Shown here: in pieces, positions 24,971 through 33,523 of the stretch
Numbering within the stretch: position 1 is the first letter of the stretch
How the letters are laid out: each line of letters starts with the position of its first letter
Assembly (NCBI RefSeq): GCF_001695575.1
Contig: NZ_LUAX01000007.1
Span: forward strand, 372,001-436,000
Direction of reading: 5' to 3'
DNA length: 64,000 nt
From: Vibrio europaeus
GTDB lineage: Bacteria; Pseudomonadota; Gammaproteobacteria; Enterobacterales; Vibrionaceae
Notes under the pieces: generated by a model
Database searches by the model: none
What the model was told of the DNA's origin: nothing
Seen by the model: only the letters and a program-made list of their open reading frames with translations
Position numbers and translations under genes: made by a program

Positions 24971-26191
24971 ATGCAACACAACTCTCTTATTGCACGCTTT
25001 GCACGTGGCAATCTGGTTTTGCAGATCCTAGCCGGCATCATTCTTGGTGTGGGTTTAGCGACCGTCTCTCCAGAGCACGCAAAAAGCGTCGGTTTACTTG
25101 GAAGTCTTTTTGTCGGAGCACTAAAAGCAGTAGCGCCTATTCTTGTTTTCATTTTGGTAGCAGCATCGATTGCTAACCAAAAGAAAAACCAGCATACCTA
25201 CATGCGCCCAATTGTGGTTCTTTACCTTTTCGGTACCTTTACTGCCGCTTTAACCGCAGTGGTACTTAGCTTCTTATTCCCAACCACGTTGACACTTGTT
25301 TCTGGTGCTGAAGGGGCAACACCTCCGCAAGGTATTGCTGAAGTACTTAACACACTACTGTTTAAACTTGTCGACAACCCAGTCAATGCATTAATGAGTG
25401 CGAACTACATTGGCATTCTAGCTTGGGCTATCGGTCTAGGTTTAGCGCTGCACCACGCCTCTGGTACAACAAAGGCGGTGTTTGAAGACTTAAGCCACGG
25501 CGTTTCTCAGATCGTACGCTTCATTATCCGCCTAGCGCCATTTGGTATCTTTGGCCTTGTTGCTTCAACACTAGCAACGACAGGTTTTGAAGCATTAGCT
25601 GGTTACGCTCAATTGCTAGTGGTTCTTTTAAGCTCAATGGCGATAATCGCATTGGTTGTTAACCCAATCATTGTGCTCGTTAAAACAGGTGAAAACCCGT
25701 ATCCACTGGTTCTGCAGTGTATTCGTGAAAGTGGCGTAACAGCATTCTTTACACGTTCAAGTGCTGCAAACATCCCTGTGAATATGGCACTGTGTGAGAA
25801 GCTAAAACTGGACGAAGATACTTATTCAGTATCAATTCCACTTGGTGCTACCATTAACATGGCAGGCGCTGCAATTACGATCACGACGCTAACACTTGCC
25901 GCTGTTCATACTATGGGTATTGAGGTTGATCTACTCACCGCATTACTGCTTAGTATTGTTGCCGCGGTATCGGCGTGCGGTGCATCTGGTGTTGCGGGTG
26001 GCTCTTTACTCTTGATCCCACTTGCTTGTGGACTCTTTGGTATTCCAAATGAAATCGCGATGCAGGTTGTTGCTGTTGGCTTCATCATTGGTGTTGTGCA
26101 AGATTCAGCAGAAACCGCACTAAACAGTTCAACTGACGTAGTGTTTACTGCTGCAGTATGTAAAGCGAAGCAAAAACAAGCTCAACAGTAA
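24971..26191 (+). CDS. sstT: SstT, Na+/serine-threonine symporter
   Basis: A 406-residue inner-membrane transporter of the dicarboxylate/amino acid:cation symporter family. SstT-specific stretches include NSLIARFARGNLVLQILAGIILG near the start, the serine-rich TRSSAANIPVNMALCEKL motif and SIPLGATINMAGAAITIT. It imports serine and threonine with sodium. AGGGA precedes the ATG by 6 nt. Monocistronic, with its own terminator. Threonine uptake may matter for DPO synthesis, sensed by the VqmA encoded earlier; that link is inference. Confidence 0.95.
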   Translation: MQHNSLIARFARGNLVLQILAGIILGVGLATVSPEHAKSVGLLGSLFVGALKAVAPILVFILVAASIANQKKNQHTYMRPIVVLYLFGTFTAALTAVVLSFLFPTTLTLVSGAEGATPPQGIAEVLNTLLFKLVDNPVNALMSANYIGILAWAIGLGLALHHASGTTKAVFEDLSHGVSQIVRFIIRLAPFGIFGLVASTLATTGFEALAGYAQLLVVLLSSMAIIALVVNPIIVLVKTGENPYPLVLQCIRESGVTAFFTRSSAANIPVNMALCEKLKLDEDTYSVSIPLGATINMAGAAITITTLTLAAVHTMGIEVDLLTALLLSIVAAVSACGASGVAGGSLLLIPLACGLFGIPNEIAMQVVAVGFIIGVVQDSAETALNSSTDVVFTAAVCKAKQKQAQQ

Positions 26192-26210
26192 TTGTTAGAT
26201 AATATCCAAT

Positions 26211-26243
26211 AAAATGGCCTCGTGAGTAACGAGGCCATTTTTT
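26211..26243. terminator. Bidirectional terminator between sstT and Sel1-repeat gene
   Basis: AAAATGGCCTCGT-GAGTA-ACGAGGCCATTTTTTT has a 12-bp stem and T-runs on both strands, ending at the stop codon of the convergent gene. Confidence 0.88.
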
Positions 26244-27385
26244 TATTGCTTATCCATTGGCGACTGAGAATAGTCTACTTTGCTAGGTGACTCACTGACT
26301 TTAACTTCTTCAACCGAAGGCGGACCAGGCTCCACTTGCGATGTGTTGTCTGCTGTACCTGCTCCCAAGGCATCAATATGTTCATCTGTTGGTATAGAGC
26401 GCTTATAGAGCTTATTCAGAGCTTTAATAATTGAATGTTTACTGACTTTATTGTCGCTAATCCTTTTAACCATAGGTTTCGCCAAGCTTTGTAAGCCAAC
26501 AACCGTGTCTACCCCGATATTCAAAGCAACCTGATCTCTTAGGTTTCTCGCCGGTTCATGGCCCAACTGACCGGCCAAGAATAGCCAAATATACGCTAAA
26601 GCATTGCCATTGTTTTTTTGATCCATCCATGCTTCACCCGCTTTATACATCGCGTCAAGATGGCCTTTTTCTGCAGCTCGCTCAAGCCAGTAGATACCGC
26701 GCTCAAAATTACTCACCACACCGCGCCCTTGGATATAGTTAAGCCCCAACTTCATGCGCCCTTCGTTACTGCGCAGTTCTGCTGCTTTGCGGTAATAGCC
26801 CGTTGATTTACTCGGATTTTTGTCTGGGTTATTCGCTGCTATATACCAATCGCCGAGAAAAACTAAAGCATTGATATGATCTTGTGCAGCGGCAGATTCC
26901 ATGACAGACAACCCTTTAGGCAAATTCACTTCGGTTCCTCGACCTGTAAACAGTGCCTGAGCCATTTCAAATTGATGAGGTAAGCTGCCCTCTGAAGCTG
27001 AGATGCACACCTGCCAAAACTTTGCTTGTTCCTTAAGCACAAGGTCTTGCTTCATCTTGTTACTAATCCGAACAACGCCGTACATGCCAGTGACATTGTC
27101 GAGGTTTGCCGCCTTTGTATACCAATAAACCGCTTCTTGAGGCCTTGTGCGCTCAGACTCTTTAGCCAGATACAAAATTGTTGGTACATGACCACCTTCG
27201 GCTTTCATGATTCTTTCATCATGCTCCTGCTGACGGTTCTTTTCCATCGCTTTACGATAAGCGATCTCGCGTTCTTTGCGCTCCTGTTCGAGACGTTTCT
27301 TACGCAAAGATAGGGCTAGCATCCACAAAAACATGCAGAGAAGCAGCAAACCTGTCGCCCCAATGGCGATCCCCATGATATTCAT
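26243..27385 (-). CDS. Membrane-anchored Sel1-like (TPR) repeat protein
   Basis: A 380-residue protein with one N-terminal membrane segment (GIAIGATGLLLLCMFLWMLALSL), a short charged coiled coil (KKRLEQERKEREIAYRKAMEKNRQQ), then Sel1-type helical repeats (about 75-290: A-x-x-Y-x-K-A-A-x-L and G-x-x-x-L-G patterns such as GYYRKAAELRSNEGRMKLGLNYIQGRGV). The C-terminal tail is low-complexity. Sel1 repeats mediate protein contacts. Start ATG 27385 is chosen at the membrane segment; a TTG at 27445 would give 20 more residues. The function is unknown. Confidence 0.75.
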   Translation of the reverse strand: MNIMGIAIGATGLLLLCMFLWMLALSLRKKRLEQERKEREIAYRKAMEKNRQQEHDERIMKAEGGHVPTILYLAKESERTRPQEAVYWYTKAANLDNVTGMYGVVRISNKMKQDLVLKEQAKFWQVCISASEGSLPHQFEMAQALFTGRGTEVNLPKGLSVMESAAAQDHINALVFLGDWYIAANNPDKNPSKSTGYYRKAAELRSNEGRMKLGLNYIQGRGVVSNFERGIYWLERAAEKGHLDAMYKAGEAWMDQKNNGNALAYIWLFLAGQLGHEPARNLRDQVALNIGVDTVVGLQSLAKPMVKRISDNKVSKHSIIKALNKLYKRSIPTDEHIDALGAGTADNTSQVEPGPPSVEEVKVSESPSKVDYSQSPMDKQ

Positions 27386-27766
27386 TTGTTGTTCTTTTAC
27401 TTCCTTTAGGCGATCTACTAATAATAGTATCGGCACAAAAACCAAATGGTTGAGCGCACCATCTTAACTCAGAACACTAATCACCGTTATGTAATCGACA
27501 TAAGGGTGGTATCTGCTTCACAACGTCAACCAGAACTCTACTCCTATCACGCCTATATCTTATTTTAGCGACAAAAATTTTCTTCTACTCGCCACCTTCG
27601 CTACTACTATTTTAGTCAACGCAATCGAATACACTGAACTCAAGTAAGAGACTTTCGCAAGAAATCGAGAAAAATTGACCAAAAACAATAGCGGTGGCGA
27701 TGAACTTATTTTATAATGCGAATTAATGTTTCAGAGCATCATAAATTCCAATACTAGGGGCAAAAA
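27386..27766. other. Intergenic region with divergent promoters for Sel1 gene and nagB
   Basis: About 380 bp. Apart from the possible NagC site and -10 near nagB, nothing gene-like was seen. Confidence 0.5.
27706..27726. promoter_or_regulatory. Putative NagC-type operator overlapping the nagB -10
   Basis: TTATTTTATAATGCGAATTAA resembles the AT-rich inverted NagC consensus (TTATTT/AATTAA ends). It contains a perfect TATAAT (27712-27717), so a bound repressor would cover the promoter 40-60 bp before nagB. The assignment rests on resemblance only. Confidence 0.4.
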
Positions 27767-28567
27767 ATGAGACTTATCCCGTTAAATCAAGCAGCACAAG
27801 TAGGTAAGTGGGCAGCGGCACACATTGTTAAACGTATCAACGATTTCAAACCTACTGCAGAGCGTCCTTTTGTTCTAGGTCTACCGACAGGTGGTACACC
27901 TTTGGCGACTTACAAAGCGCTTATCGAACTACATAAAGCTGGTGAAGTTAGCTTTAAGCACGTAGTAACATTTAACATGGATGAGTACATTGGCATCCCT
28001 GCTGATCACCCTGAATCATACCGTTCATTCATGTACAATAACTTCTTCAACCACATTGATATTCAAGAAGAAAACATCAACCTTCTTGACGGCAATGCAC
28101 AAAACAATGAAGAAGAATGTAAACGTTACGAAGACAAAATTAAGTCTTACGGCAAGATCAACCTATTTATGGGCGGCGTAGGTAACGACGGTCACATCGC
28201 GTTTAACGAGCCAGCATCTTCTTTATCTTCACGCACTCGCATTAAAACGCTAACGGAAGATACTCGTATTGCTAACTCTCGTTTCTTCGATGGCGATATC
28301 AACCAAGTACCAAAATACGCGCTAACAATTGGTGTAGGTACGCTTCTTGATGCTCAAGAGATCATGATCTTAGTAACAGGTCACAACAAAGCACTAGCTC
28401 TTCAAGCGGCAGTAGAAGGTAGCGTAAACCACCTATGGACGGTATCTGCACTACAGCTACACCCTAAGTCAGTAATCGTATGTGACGAGCCTGCAACTCA
28501 GGAATTGAAAGTGAAGACTGTAAAATACTTTACTGAACTTGAAGCAGAGAACATCAAAGGTTTCTAA
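27767..28567 (+). CDS. nagB: Glucosamine-6-phosphate deaminase
   Basis: NagB converts glucosamine 6-phosphate to fructose 6-phosphate and ammonia, linking amino-sugar catabolism (chitin products) to glycolysis. The 266-residue length equals E. coli NagB. Key motifs are LGLPTGGTPLATY (phosphate loop), NMDEYIG (catalytic Asp), GGVGNDGHIAFNEP (Asp/His/Glu catalytic group) and VTGHNKALAL. GGGGC precedes the ATG by 6 nt. It is monocistronic, with a terminator, and works downstream of secreted chitinases such as chiA. Confidence 0.97.
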   Translation: MRLIPLNQAAQVGKWAAAHIVKRINDFKPTAERPFVLGLPTGGTPLATYKALIELHKAGEVSFKHVVTFNMDEYIGIPADHPESYRSFMYNNFFNHIDIQEENINLLDGNAQNNEEECKRYEDKIKSYGKINLFMGGVGNDGHIAFNEPASSLSSRTRIKTLTEDTRIANSRFFDGDINQVPKYALTIGVGTLLDAQEIMILVTGHNKALALQAAVEGSVNHLWTVSALQLHPKSVIVCDEPATQELKVKTVKYFTELEAENIKGF

Positions 28568-28584
28568 TTCCTTTGCCCAAATTG

Positions 28585-28612
28585 AAAAATCCGAGCTAGG
28601 CTCGGATTTTTT
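28585..28612 (+). terminator. Terminator after nagB
   Basis: AAAAATCCGAGC-CTAGG-type hairpin: AATCCGAGC pairs with GCTCGGATT around a short loop, followed by TTTT. Confidence 0.85.
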
Positions 28613-28624
28613 ATTCGGTCAATA

Positions 28625-28798
28625 TTAGCTTTCTGGGATCTCTCCACACCCTTTCTGCTCTGCACTTGCAACCCAGTGTTCATTCGGGTCAAACACTTCA
28701 TCACAAAGGTCTATGGAGTAACCCATCTCTAACACTTCTTTGATGGTGAGATTGTCCGCGACTTGAGTCACTTCACCACGTTCGTTACGTAATTCCAT
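28625..28798 (-). CDS. Small hypothetical protein (57 residues)
   Basis: A short minus-strand ORF starting MELRNERGEVTQVADNLT and ending in EIPES. It has a good SD (AGAGGA, 9 nt before ATG 28798). It is acidic, has two cysteines (LCDEVFDPN, KGCGEIPES), no signal peptide and no membrane segment. It lies between the nagB terminator and the PilZ gene as its own unit. Codon use looks like that of neighbouring genes. No family was recognised. Confidence 0.65.
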   Translation of the reverse strand: MELRNERGEVTQVADNLTIKEVLEMGYSIDLCDEVFDPNEHWVASAEQKGCGEIPES

Positions 28799-28880
28799 AT
28801 GCGCATTCCTCTCAATAAGATGATGTCTTCTTATTAAGTATACTCAAGAAATTCGACTTCATGTGCCAAACAGGAAACAA

Positions 28881-29684
28881 CTACAAAGTAAACTTTTGTT
28901 GGAGCGAACAGAAATTTAAACCTTCGATCAAAGCACTCACATAATCTAGGCTTTTCTCTTCAAACTTAACGCCATATTTGATGTAACGCCCAGTCTTACT
29001 GACATTTTTCACCACGGCTTGCAGTGTTTCATCTATCGCATCTTTTTCTTGATCATACGCTGTAATTTTTAGTTCAATCAACGAGCCAACGCGATAATTG
29101 CTGTTGCCTCGCTCAACCACAATAAGACAGCCGTGTTGAGAGATATCTCTAATTTGGCACAAGTACTTTTGATCTGATGGTGCCAAAATACCATTTAAAC
29201 CGATCTCAAGACGCGCACTTTCGCGCAATCCGACAACAACCTGAGTCGCTTTAGGTAATGTAACTAATAGCAAATCATTGCCGCCACCCGAAAGGACGTA
29301 TTCAATGTTAGTCTTAAAGTAAACTCGCGCCCCTTCACCTTTAGAGGAGATAACACACGCTTTAATCGAATAGCCTCGCTGCATAAATTGAGACTTTTCT
29401 TTAGGGGAAATAACTGGCATTTCTAGCAATAAGACGTTATTTGAATGCAACCCTATATACTTTGTTTTGCATTTTAAGACTTTGCCTGTTGGCGTCGTCA
29501 CAATACACGCAACTTCACAAAGCGGCATCACATTAAGAAATGCATCTTCACCATAGCGAATAGACGTCGACACTTCACCCATCTCTTGCTGTTTATCTTG
29601 GGGCGCATCAACTGTTTGCTGTGAGGTTTGGCCAGACTGATTTTCATCGCCTTCTAGATTTTGTTTTTCTACTACTTCCGCCAT
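28881..29684 (-). CDS. PilZ-domain c-di-GMP-binding protein (YcgR-like)
   Basis: A 267-residue cytoplasmic protein. After a polar Gln-rich N terminus (1-40) comes a YcgR-N-type beta domain (about 45-145), then a PilZ domain (about 150-260). The PilZ domain has both c-di-GMP signatures: RxxxR in GLRESARLEIG and the D-x-S-x-x-G motif in DISQHG. Such proteins translate c-di-GMP levels into effects on motility or surface structures. It is monocistronic, so its partner cannot be inferred. The Lap and Tad systems in the window are plausible but unproven outputs. Confidence 0.88.
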   Translation of the reverse strand: MAEVVEKQNLEGDENQSGQTSQQTVDAPQDKQQEMGEVSTSIRYGEDAFLNVMPLCEVACIVTTPTGKVLKCKTKYIGLHSNNVLLLEMPVISPKEKSQFMQRGYSIKACVISSKGEGARVYFKTNIEYVLSGGGNDLLLVTLPKATQVVVGLRESARLEIGLNGILAPSDQKYLCQIRDISQHGCLIVVERGNSNYRVGSLIELKITAYDQEKDAIDETLQAVVKNVSKTGRYIKYGVKFEEKSLDYVSALIEGLNFCSLQQKFTL

Positions 29685-30128
29685 TACTGAACCTTATGCA
29701 AATTATCCCTTATATGAGTTATAGACCGTTTTACCATAATTTTGAAACCAGATTTGCACGCTGAATATATGCAACTGGAATCTTCATCGAGCTATCCTAC
29801 TACAAAAATCAAATCTGAAACATTAGCTTTAATCAAAAAGTATATAATCAAATATGGAACAAAGTAAGTTTGAAATTTGTCGCTCCTCATCGACCAAAAT
29901 CTAGTACACTACGGAATATAAGGGCTTACAACACGATCGCCTAGCAATTGCTTCAAATACCACCTCACACAAAACATCAAATAAGAAACAGCTAGACAAA
30001 AATCAGTCAGATAGAGACAATAATTCCGTCATTAAAAAATCAAAAACAAAATCGACGCTATTTAGATAATTGTAAGTTAATCAGAAAAAACTGACTTAAC
30101 CGACGTCATCGTCCGTTGCTCCTCCAAT
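29685..30128. other. Long AT-rich intergenic region, no gene seen
   Basis: About 445 bp upstream of the PilZ gene and downstream of the SDR terminator. No ORF with an SD, no strong hairpin and no clear repeat was found. It presumably contains the PilZ promoter. Confidence 0.5.
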
Positions 30129-30158
30129 AAAAAAACTCTAGCGGCGGCTAGAGCTTTT
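30129..30158 (-). terminator. Terminator after the SDR gene
   Basis: CTCTAGC-CGCC-GCTAGAG followed by seven T's on the minus strand, about 25 bp past the stop codon. Confidence 0.88.
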
Positions 30159-30183
30159 TGGTGTTTGAACAAGCAATGAAGAA

Positions 30184-30903
30184 TTATGGCTGCTGCTTAG
30201 TAGGCGCTAAAGCAATTTCGCGAACACAGACGTTTTGCGGTTGGTTATAAGCAAACTCCACAGCGCGCGCCACATCATCGGCAGCCAATACACCACCCAT
30301 ATCAACTTTCCAGTCATCGTAACCATCTTTGATCTCTTGAGACGTAGTATGCGAAAGCAGTTCAGTTTCCACAGCCCCTGGTGCAATGGTCGTAACGCGA
30401 ACATTCGACGCGGCAACTTCTTCTCGAACGTTTTCAGAAATCGCGTGAACGGCAAATTTAGTACCACAATAAGCAGCGTGATTAGGGAATGTCTTCTTAC
30501 CTGCGATTGAGCTGATGTTGATAATTGTGCCGCTATTACGCGACATCATTGGCGCTAACACGGCCTGCATGCCGTTCAAAAGACCAATGACATTTACATC
30601 GAACATACTCTTCCATTCGCTAGCATCTTGAGTATCGATTTGACCAAGTAACATTACGCCCGCGTTGTTCACCAAGCCATCAACTGGGCCAAACTTAGCT
30701 TCCGCTTTAGCAATTGCGGCTTCAAAAGTTGCTTTATCTGTTACATCGACTTGCTCACACATGGTGTTCGGAAGTTCTAATGCCTCTAGGCGCTCCACAC
30801 GACGAGCCAACAGAAGTAGAGGATGACCTTCGTTGCTTAAACGACGAGCAATCGCTTCACCAATACCTGAACTAGCACCTGTGATTACAATAAGTTTTTT
30901 CAT
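30184..30903 (-). CDS. Short-chain dehydrogenase/reductase (SDR)
   Basis: A 239-residue classical SDR with Rossmann motif TGASSGIGEAIARRL (6-20), NNAG (around 84-87), catalytic Ser (NISSIAGKKTF) and YxxxK (AAYCGTKFAVHA). It resembles the YdfG/serine-dehydrogenase-like oxidoreductases that use NADP(H), with RR after the first beta strand pair (LLARRVERL). GAGGA lies 9 nt before ATG. It is divergent from a LysR gene, which probably regulates it. The substrate is unknown. Confidence 0.88.
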   Translation of the reverse strand: MKKLIVITGASSGIGEAIARRLSNEGHPLLLLARRVERLEALELPNTMCEQVDVTDKATFEAAIAKAEAKFGPVDGLVNNAGVMLLGQIDTQDASEWKSMFDVNVIGLLNGMQAVLAPMMSRNSGTIINISSIAGKKTFPNHAAYCGTKFAVHAISENVREEVAASNVRVTTIAPGAVETELLSHTTSQEIKDGYDDWKVDMGGVLAADDVARAVEFAYNQPQNVCVREIALAPTKQQP

Positions 30904-31008
30904 CTTAATATTTCCTCTGATTTAGATTGAGATACAGCCTGTTTCGCTGCGATGGGGGTATATTAAGAAAAATGACTTTGTTGATACACATAACTTTAGT
31001 TGAAACAC

Positions 31009-31026
31009 TGTTGCTATATTGCAACA
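31009..31026. promoter_or_regulatory. LysR-type operator between SDR and LysR genes
   Basis: TGTTGC-TATATT-GCAACA is a perfect 18-bp dyad containing the T-N11-A core of LysR-family binding sites. It lies between the divergent genes, 31 bp before the chosen LysR start. Confidence 0.6.
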
Positions 31027-31056
31027 ATAAGGATTACTCAATTGTTGGACTCTCAT

Positions 31057-31956
31057 ATGTTGAATCAGGTTAACCTCGCAGATGTACGCTCATTTGTTTT
31101 AATTGCTCAGCTTGGCAATTTTACCAAGGCAGCCGAAGCACTAGATGTGTCTCGCTCGCATGTTTCACGCCAAATAAGCAACCTAGAGAAGCAGATGAAG
31201 GTAACCTTGCTAATCCGCACTACCCGCAGCTTAAAACTCACGGACGCAGGAAAACAATTCTATTTGCAGTGTGAGAAGGCCCTAGCGGGAATTGATCAAG
31301 CCATCTTGTCTGCAGTCGATGACGTGGAGCAAGTTCAAGGTGAGATTCGCATTAACTGTGTCGGTGGCTATTTAGGGGAAGAACTCATTGCACAGATTAC
31401 CTGTGACTTCATGGAACAGTACCCAAATACGCAGGTTAACCTAGATTTTAGTAGCCATAGGGTCGACTTGCTGGAAGAAGATTTTGACATCGCCTTCCGC
31501 ATGGGACGTTTGGAAGACTCAGGCTTTGTTGCGCGCAAGTTGATGACAATTAAAATGAGCACACTGGCAACGCCACAATATCTCAGTACTCATGGTCAAC
31601 CTTCTCATCCTAAAGAACTCGCGCAGCATCAATGCCTAACTGGTTCAGTAAGGCGTTGGGGGTTCACACATCAAACTAACCAAGATCAGGCTGAAATCGC
31701 CATTCATGGACATTTACAGTGTAAAAATGGACGTGTTTTAGTGAAAGGTGCGTTGAATCATCAAGGCATTATTCGAGTCCCTGCCATCTACTGTCGAGAT
31801 GAGCTAGAGAATGGGAAACTGGTTGAAGTATTCTCTGAGTGGGCTATCCCTAGTGTCGATTTCTCTGCAATCTATCATCGAGACAGATACCAGCCCAAGC
31901 GCTTAAGGGTGTTTATTGATTTCGTAAAACAACGATTTGACGCACTTGCCATTTAG
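31057..31956 (+). CDS. LysR-family transcriptional regulator
   Basis: A 299-residue regulator with an N-terminal winged HTH (about 1-60: FVLIAQLGNFTKAAEALDVSRSHVSRQISNLEKQMKVTLLIRTTR) and a C-terminal PBP-like effector domain (about 90-295). ATG 31057 was chosen (GGA 7 nt upstream); a TTG at 31042 with AAGGA is a real alternative. It is divergent from the SDR gene, the usual arrangement for control of the neighbour. Its stop codon overlaps that of the convergent aldehyde dehydrogenase by 4 bp. Confidence 0.9.
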   Translation: MLNQVNLADVRSFVLIAQLGNFTKAAEALDVSRSHVSRQISNLEKQMKVTLLIRTTRSLKLTDAGKQFYLQCEKALAGIDQAILSAVDDVEQVQGEIRINCVGGYLGEELIAQITCDFMEQYPNTQVNLDFSSHRVDLLEEDFDIAFRMGRLEDSGFVARKLMTIKMSTLATPQYLSTHGQPSHPKELAQHQCLTGSVRRWGFTHQTNQDQAEIAIHGHLQCKNGRVLVKGALNHQGIIRVPAIYCRDELENGKLVEVFSEWAIPSVDFSAIYHRDRYQPKRLRVFIDFVKQRFDALAI

Positions 31957-33389
31957 CGTAGAAACAAGCGCCCAAGTATCTTTGCGGCTAACTTACGGTA
32001 TTTGAGCAGCAAGTAACTCCGCGGTAACCAAGCAGGAGAGTAAAGCACTGTCTTCGCTTTAGAGAAAGTACGAAAGCCTTCCTCGCCGTGATACTGCCCT
32101 ATCCCAGACTCACCTATTCCACCGAATGGCGCATCCTCGGCTGCCACGTGGAGCAAGGTATCATTGACCACCACGCCACCGCTGTGAGTTTGTTCAATCA
32201 CTTGATGCTGTAAAATTTTGTCGTTTGACATCAAGTACAAAGCCAATGACCGTGGTCTAGCGTTAATAAAAGCAAAAACTTCATTCAGGTGACGATAGCC
32301 AATAATTGGCAATATTGGACCAAAAATCTCTTCTTGCATAAGGAGCATTTTGTCAGAGACACCAGTCACCAAGTGTGGAACCATCTGTCGAGGCTCAAGA
32401 TCCAAGTAATCTATGGTGTGAACTGTTCCGCCTAGGATTTTGGCATCTTGTAAATAGTGCTGCAATCTTTGATATTGAGCGTCACTGACGATAGATGTTG
32501 AGGACTCAAGCTCCCCTTCTTTTACATAAAGTTGATAGAAGCGTTCTAAATAGCGCTCAATGAAAGGTAACTCTTTACCCTGTGGCACCAAGACATAATC
32601 AGGTGCGACACAAATTTGCCCGGCATTAATAGACTTGCCTAATAAGATGGCATCCACCGCCTTGGCAATATCCGCATCGTTGGCAACAATAGCCGGAGAC
32701 TTACCACCAAGCTCTAAAGTCACTGGTGTCAAGTTTTTAGCGGCTTCAGCAGCCACTAATCTTCCTACCTTGGTTGAACCCGTAAACAATAAGTGATCAA
32801 AGGGTAGCGCACTAAAATACTGTGATATATCAGCCCCGCCTTCAACTGGATAAACGTGCTCCCCTACTTCAGAAAATAGGTCACAGAGTACTTGATTGGT
32901 GTTTGGCGTGTGTTCGCTGAGTTTCACCATTACCCGATTTCCCGCGGCAATCGCCGTCACAATAGGGGCAATACTCAGTACGATAGGGAAGTTCCAAGGC
33001 ACCATGACCCCAACAACACCTAAAGGTTGATAATTAACACGGACTTTGGAAGGGAACAGTAATAATCCTGCAGATCGCTTGCTTGGTTTGATCCAGCTTT
33101 TGAGATGTTTGATGGTGTAGTTGATATGGGTAATTGCAGGAAGTAAATCGCAGATCAAACTGTCAAACTCACTGCGATACCCATAATCTTGGCGCAGCGC
33201 ATCGACTAACATTTGTTTGCGCTCTAACAGTTCATATTTGAGGATACGAAGCCATTCTAAACGCTGCTCCAATTCCGGATAAGGCAGGCTGCTATAGCTC
33301 GCTTTTACTTCAGAAAACAGGTGCTTTAAGTCTTGCTCTGTTTTGACGTGTTCCTTCTGCCAACGATTAAGATCGACCACTTTTTCCAT
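31953..33389 (-). CDS. Aldehyde dehydrogenase, coniferyl-aldehyde-dehydrogenase type
   Basis: A 478-residue NAD(P)-dependent aldehyde dehydrogenase. The FTGSTKVGR cofactor loop, TLELGGKSPAIV (general-base Glu) and NAGQICVAPDYVLVP (catalytic Cys) are all present, and the C-terminal GGIGESGIGQYHGEEGFRTFSKAKTV is typical of the CalB/coniferyl aldehyde or fatty aldehyde group. A hydrophobic/basic tail (YLLLKYRKLAAKILGRLFLR) suggests membrane association. It is convergent with the LysR gene and has no obvious operon partner. The real substrate in this organism is uncertain. Confidence 0.87.
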   Translation of the reverse strand: MEKVVDLNRWQKEHVKTEQDLKHLFSEVKASYSSLPYPELEQRLEWLRILKYELLERKQMLVDALRQDYGYRSEFDSLICDLLPAITHINYTIKHLKSWIKPSKRSAGLLLFPSKVRVNYQPLGVVGVMVPWNFPIVLSIAPIVTAIAAGNRVMVKLSEHTPNTNQVLCDLFSEVGEHVYPVEGGADISQYFSALPFDHLLFTGSTKVGRLVAAEAAKNLTPVTLELGGKSPAIVANDADIAKAVDAILLGKSINAGQICVAPDYVLVPQGKELPFIERYLERFYQLYVKEGELESSTSIVSDAQYQRLQHYLQDAKILGGTVHTIDYLDLEPRQMVPHLVTGVSDKMLLMQEEIFGPILPIIGYRHLNEVFAFINARPRSLALYLMSNDKILQHQVIEQTHSGGVVVNDTLLHVAAEDAPFGGIGESGIGQYHGEEGFRTFSKAKTVLYSPAWLPRSYLLLKYRKLAAKILGRLFLR

Positions 33390-33484
33390 ACGATAGCCAA
33401 CAAGTTTTTCTTCAATTCTTGGTTAAGCTTAGTCATTTTCACAGACAAAGTCGCCTTATACGATTGTGAAAGTGAAACTCCAAT

Positions 33485-33511
33485 TAAAAAGCAGCGCGAG
33501 CACTGCTTTTT
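33485..33511 (-). terminator. Terminator after dsbD, end of the long tad/redox gene run
   Basis: AAAAAGCAG and CTGCTTTTT form a stem with an 8-nt loop, 13 bp past the dsbD stop codon on the minus strand. Confidence 0.8.
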
Positions 33512-33523
33512 TATTCTTACTCA

